Shown piece after piece: positions 4,944 to 5,526 of a stretch of 5,526 nucleotides of DNA. The stretch is taken from positions 1-5,526 of the forward strand of contig JASLBO010000561.1 of the NCBI GenBank assembly GCA_030146605.1, in the 5' to 3' direction. The position numbers and the translations under genes are program-made. Source of the stretch: Sphingomonas sp. (GTDB taxonomy: Bacteria > Pseudomonadota > Alphaproteobacteria > Sphingomonadales > Sphingomonadaceae). Position 1 is the stretch's first letter. Each line of letters begins with the position of its first letter. The notes below the pieces were generated by a model. It had not been told where the DNA came from. It saw nothing but the letters and a program-made list of their open reading frames with translations, and did not search any database.

Positions 4944-5526
<583 letters not shown>

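Overview
The window is GC-rich and gene-dense. It looks like a chromosomal flagellar locus of an alphaproteobacterium, most likely a sphingomonad or a Caulobacter relative. The diagnostic part is the group fliX <> flgI-cheL-flbY: fliX and the CheL/FlbY type of accessory proteins are an alphaproteobacterial arrangement known best from Caulobacter. The organism assignment is inference from gene content, order and base composition, not from a marker gene.

Layout from left to right. (1) Positions 1-1733, plus strand: the 3' part of a large FlaEY-like protein, with beta-propeller (SBBP-type) repeats followed by a region resembling the flagellin/hook 'IN' insert and a helical tail. (2) 1739-2143, plus strand: flgB, a proximal rod protein, starting 5 nt after the previous stop, so probably co-transcribed. 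(3) 2144-2587: the only loose stretch. It holds a small minus-strand gene (2270-2482) for a 70-residue Cys-rich protein with a plausible promoter and a strong hairpin that covers its ribosome binding site. (4) 4400-2588, minus strand: the operon flgI-cheL(flgJ N-domain)-flbY(flgN-like), each junction being a one-base TAATG overlap. (5) An 83-bp divergent promoter region. (6) 4484-4900, plus strand: fliX. (7) A strong hairpin at 4905-4935 separating fliX from the convergent gene. (8) 4944-5526, minus strand: the C-terminal third or so of katG (catalase-peroxidase), unrelated to motility.

How the genes work together. FlgB is part of the rod, FlgI forms the P-ring around the rod in the peptidoglycan layer, CheL is the rod-binding FlgJ-type domain without a muramidase domain, FlbY resembles the FlgN export chaperone, and FliX in Caulobacter couples early basal-body assembly to later flagellar transcription through FlbD. 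The FlaEY-like protein may be an exported or surface flagellar accessory protein; its exact role is not settled.

Most of the window is ordinary flagellar biology. The parts most worth a second look are the small Cys-rich gene with its covered ribosome binding site, and the composite architecture of the FlaEY-like protein.
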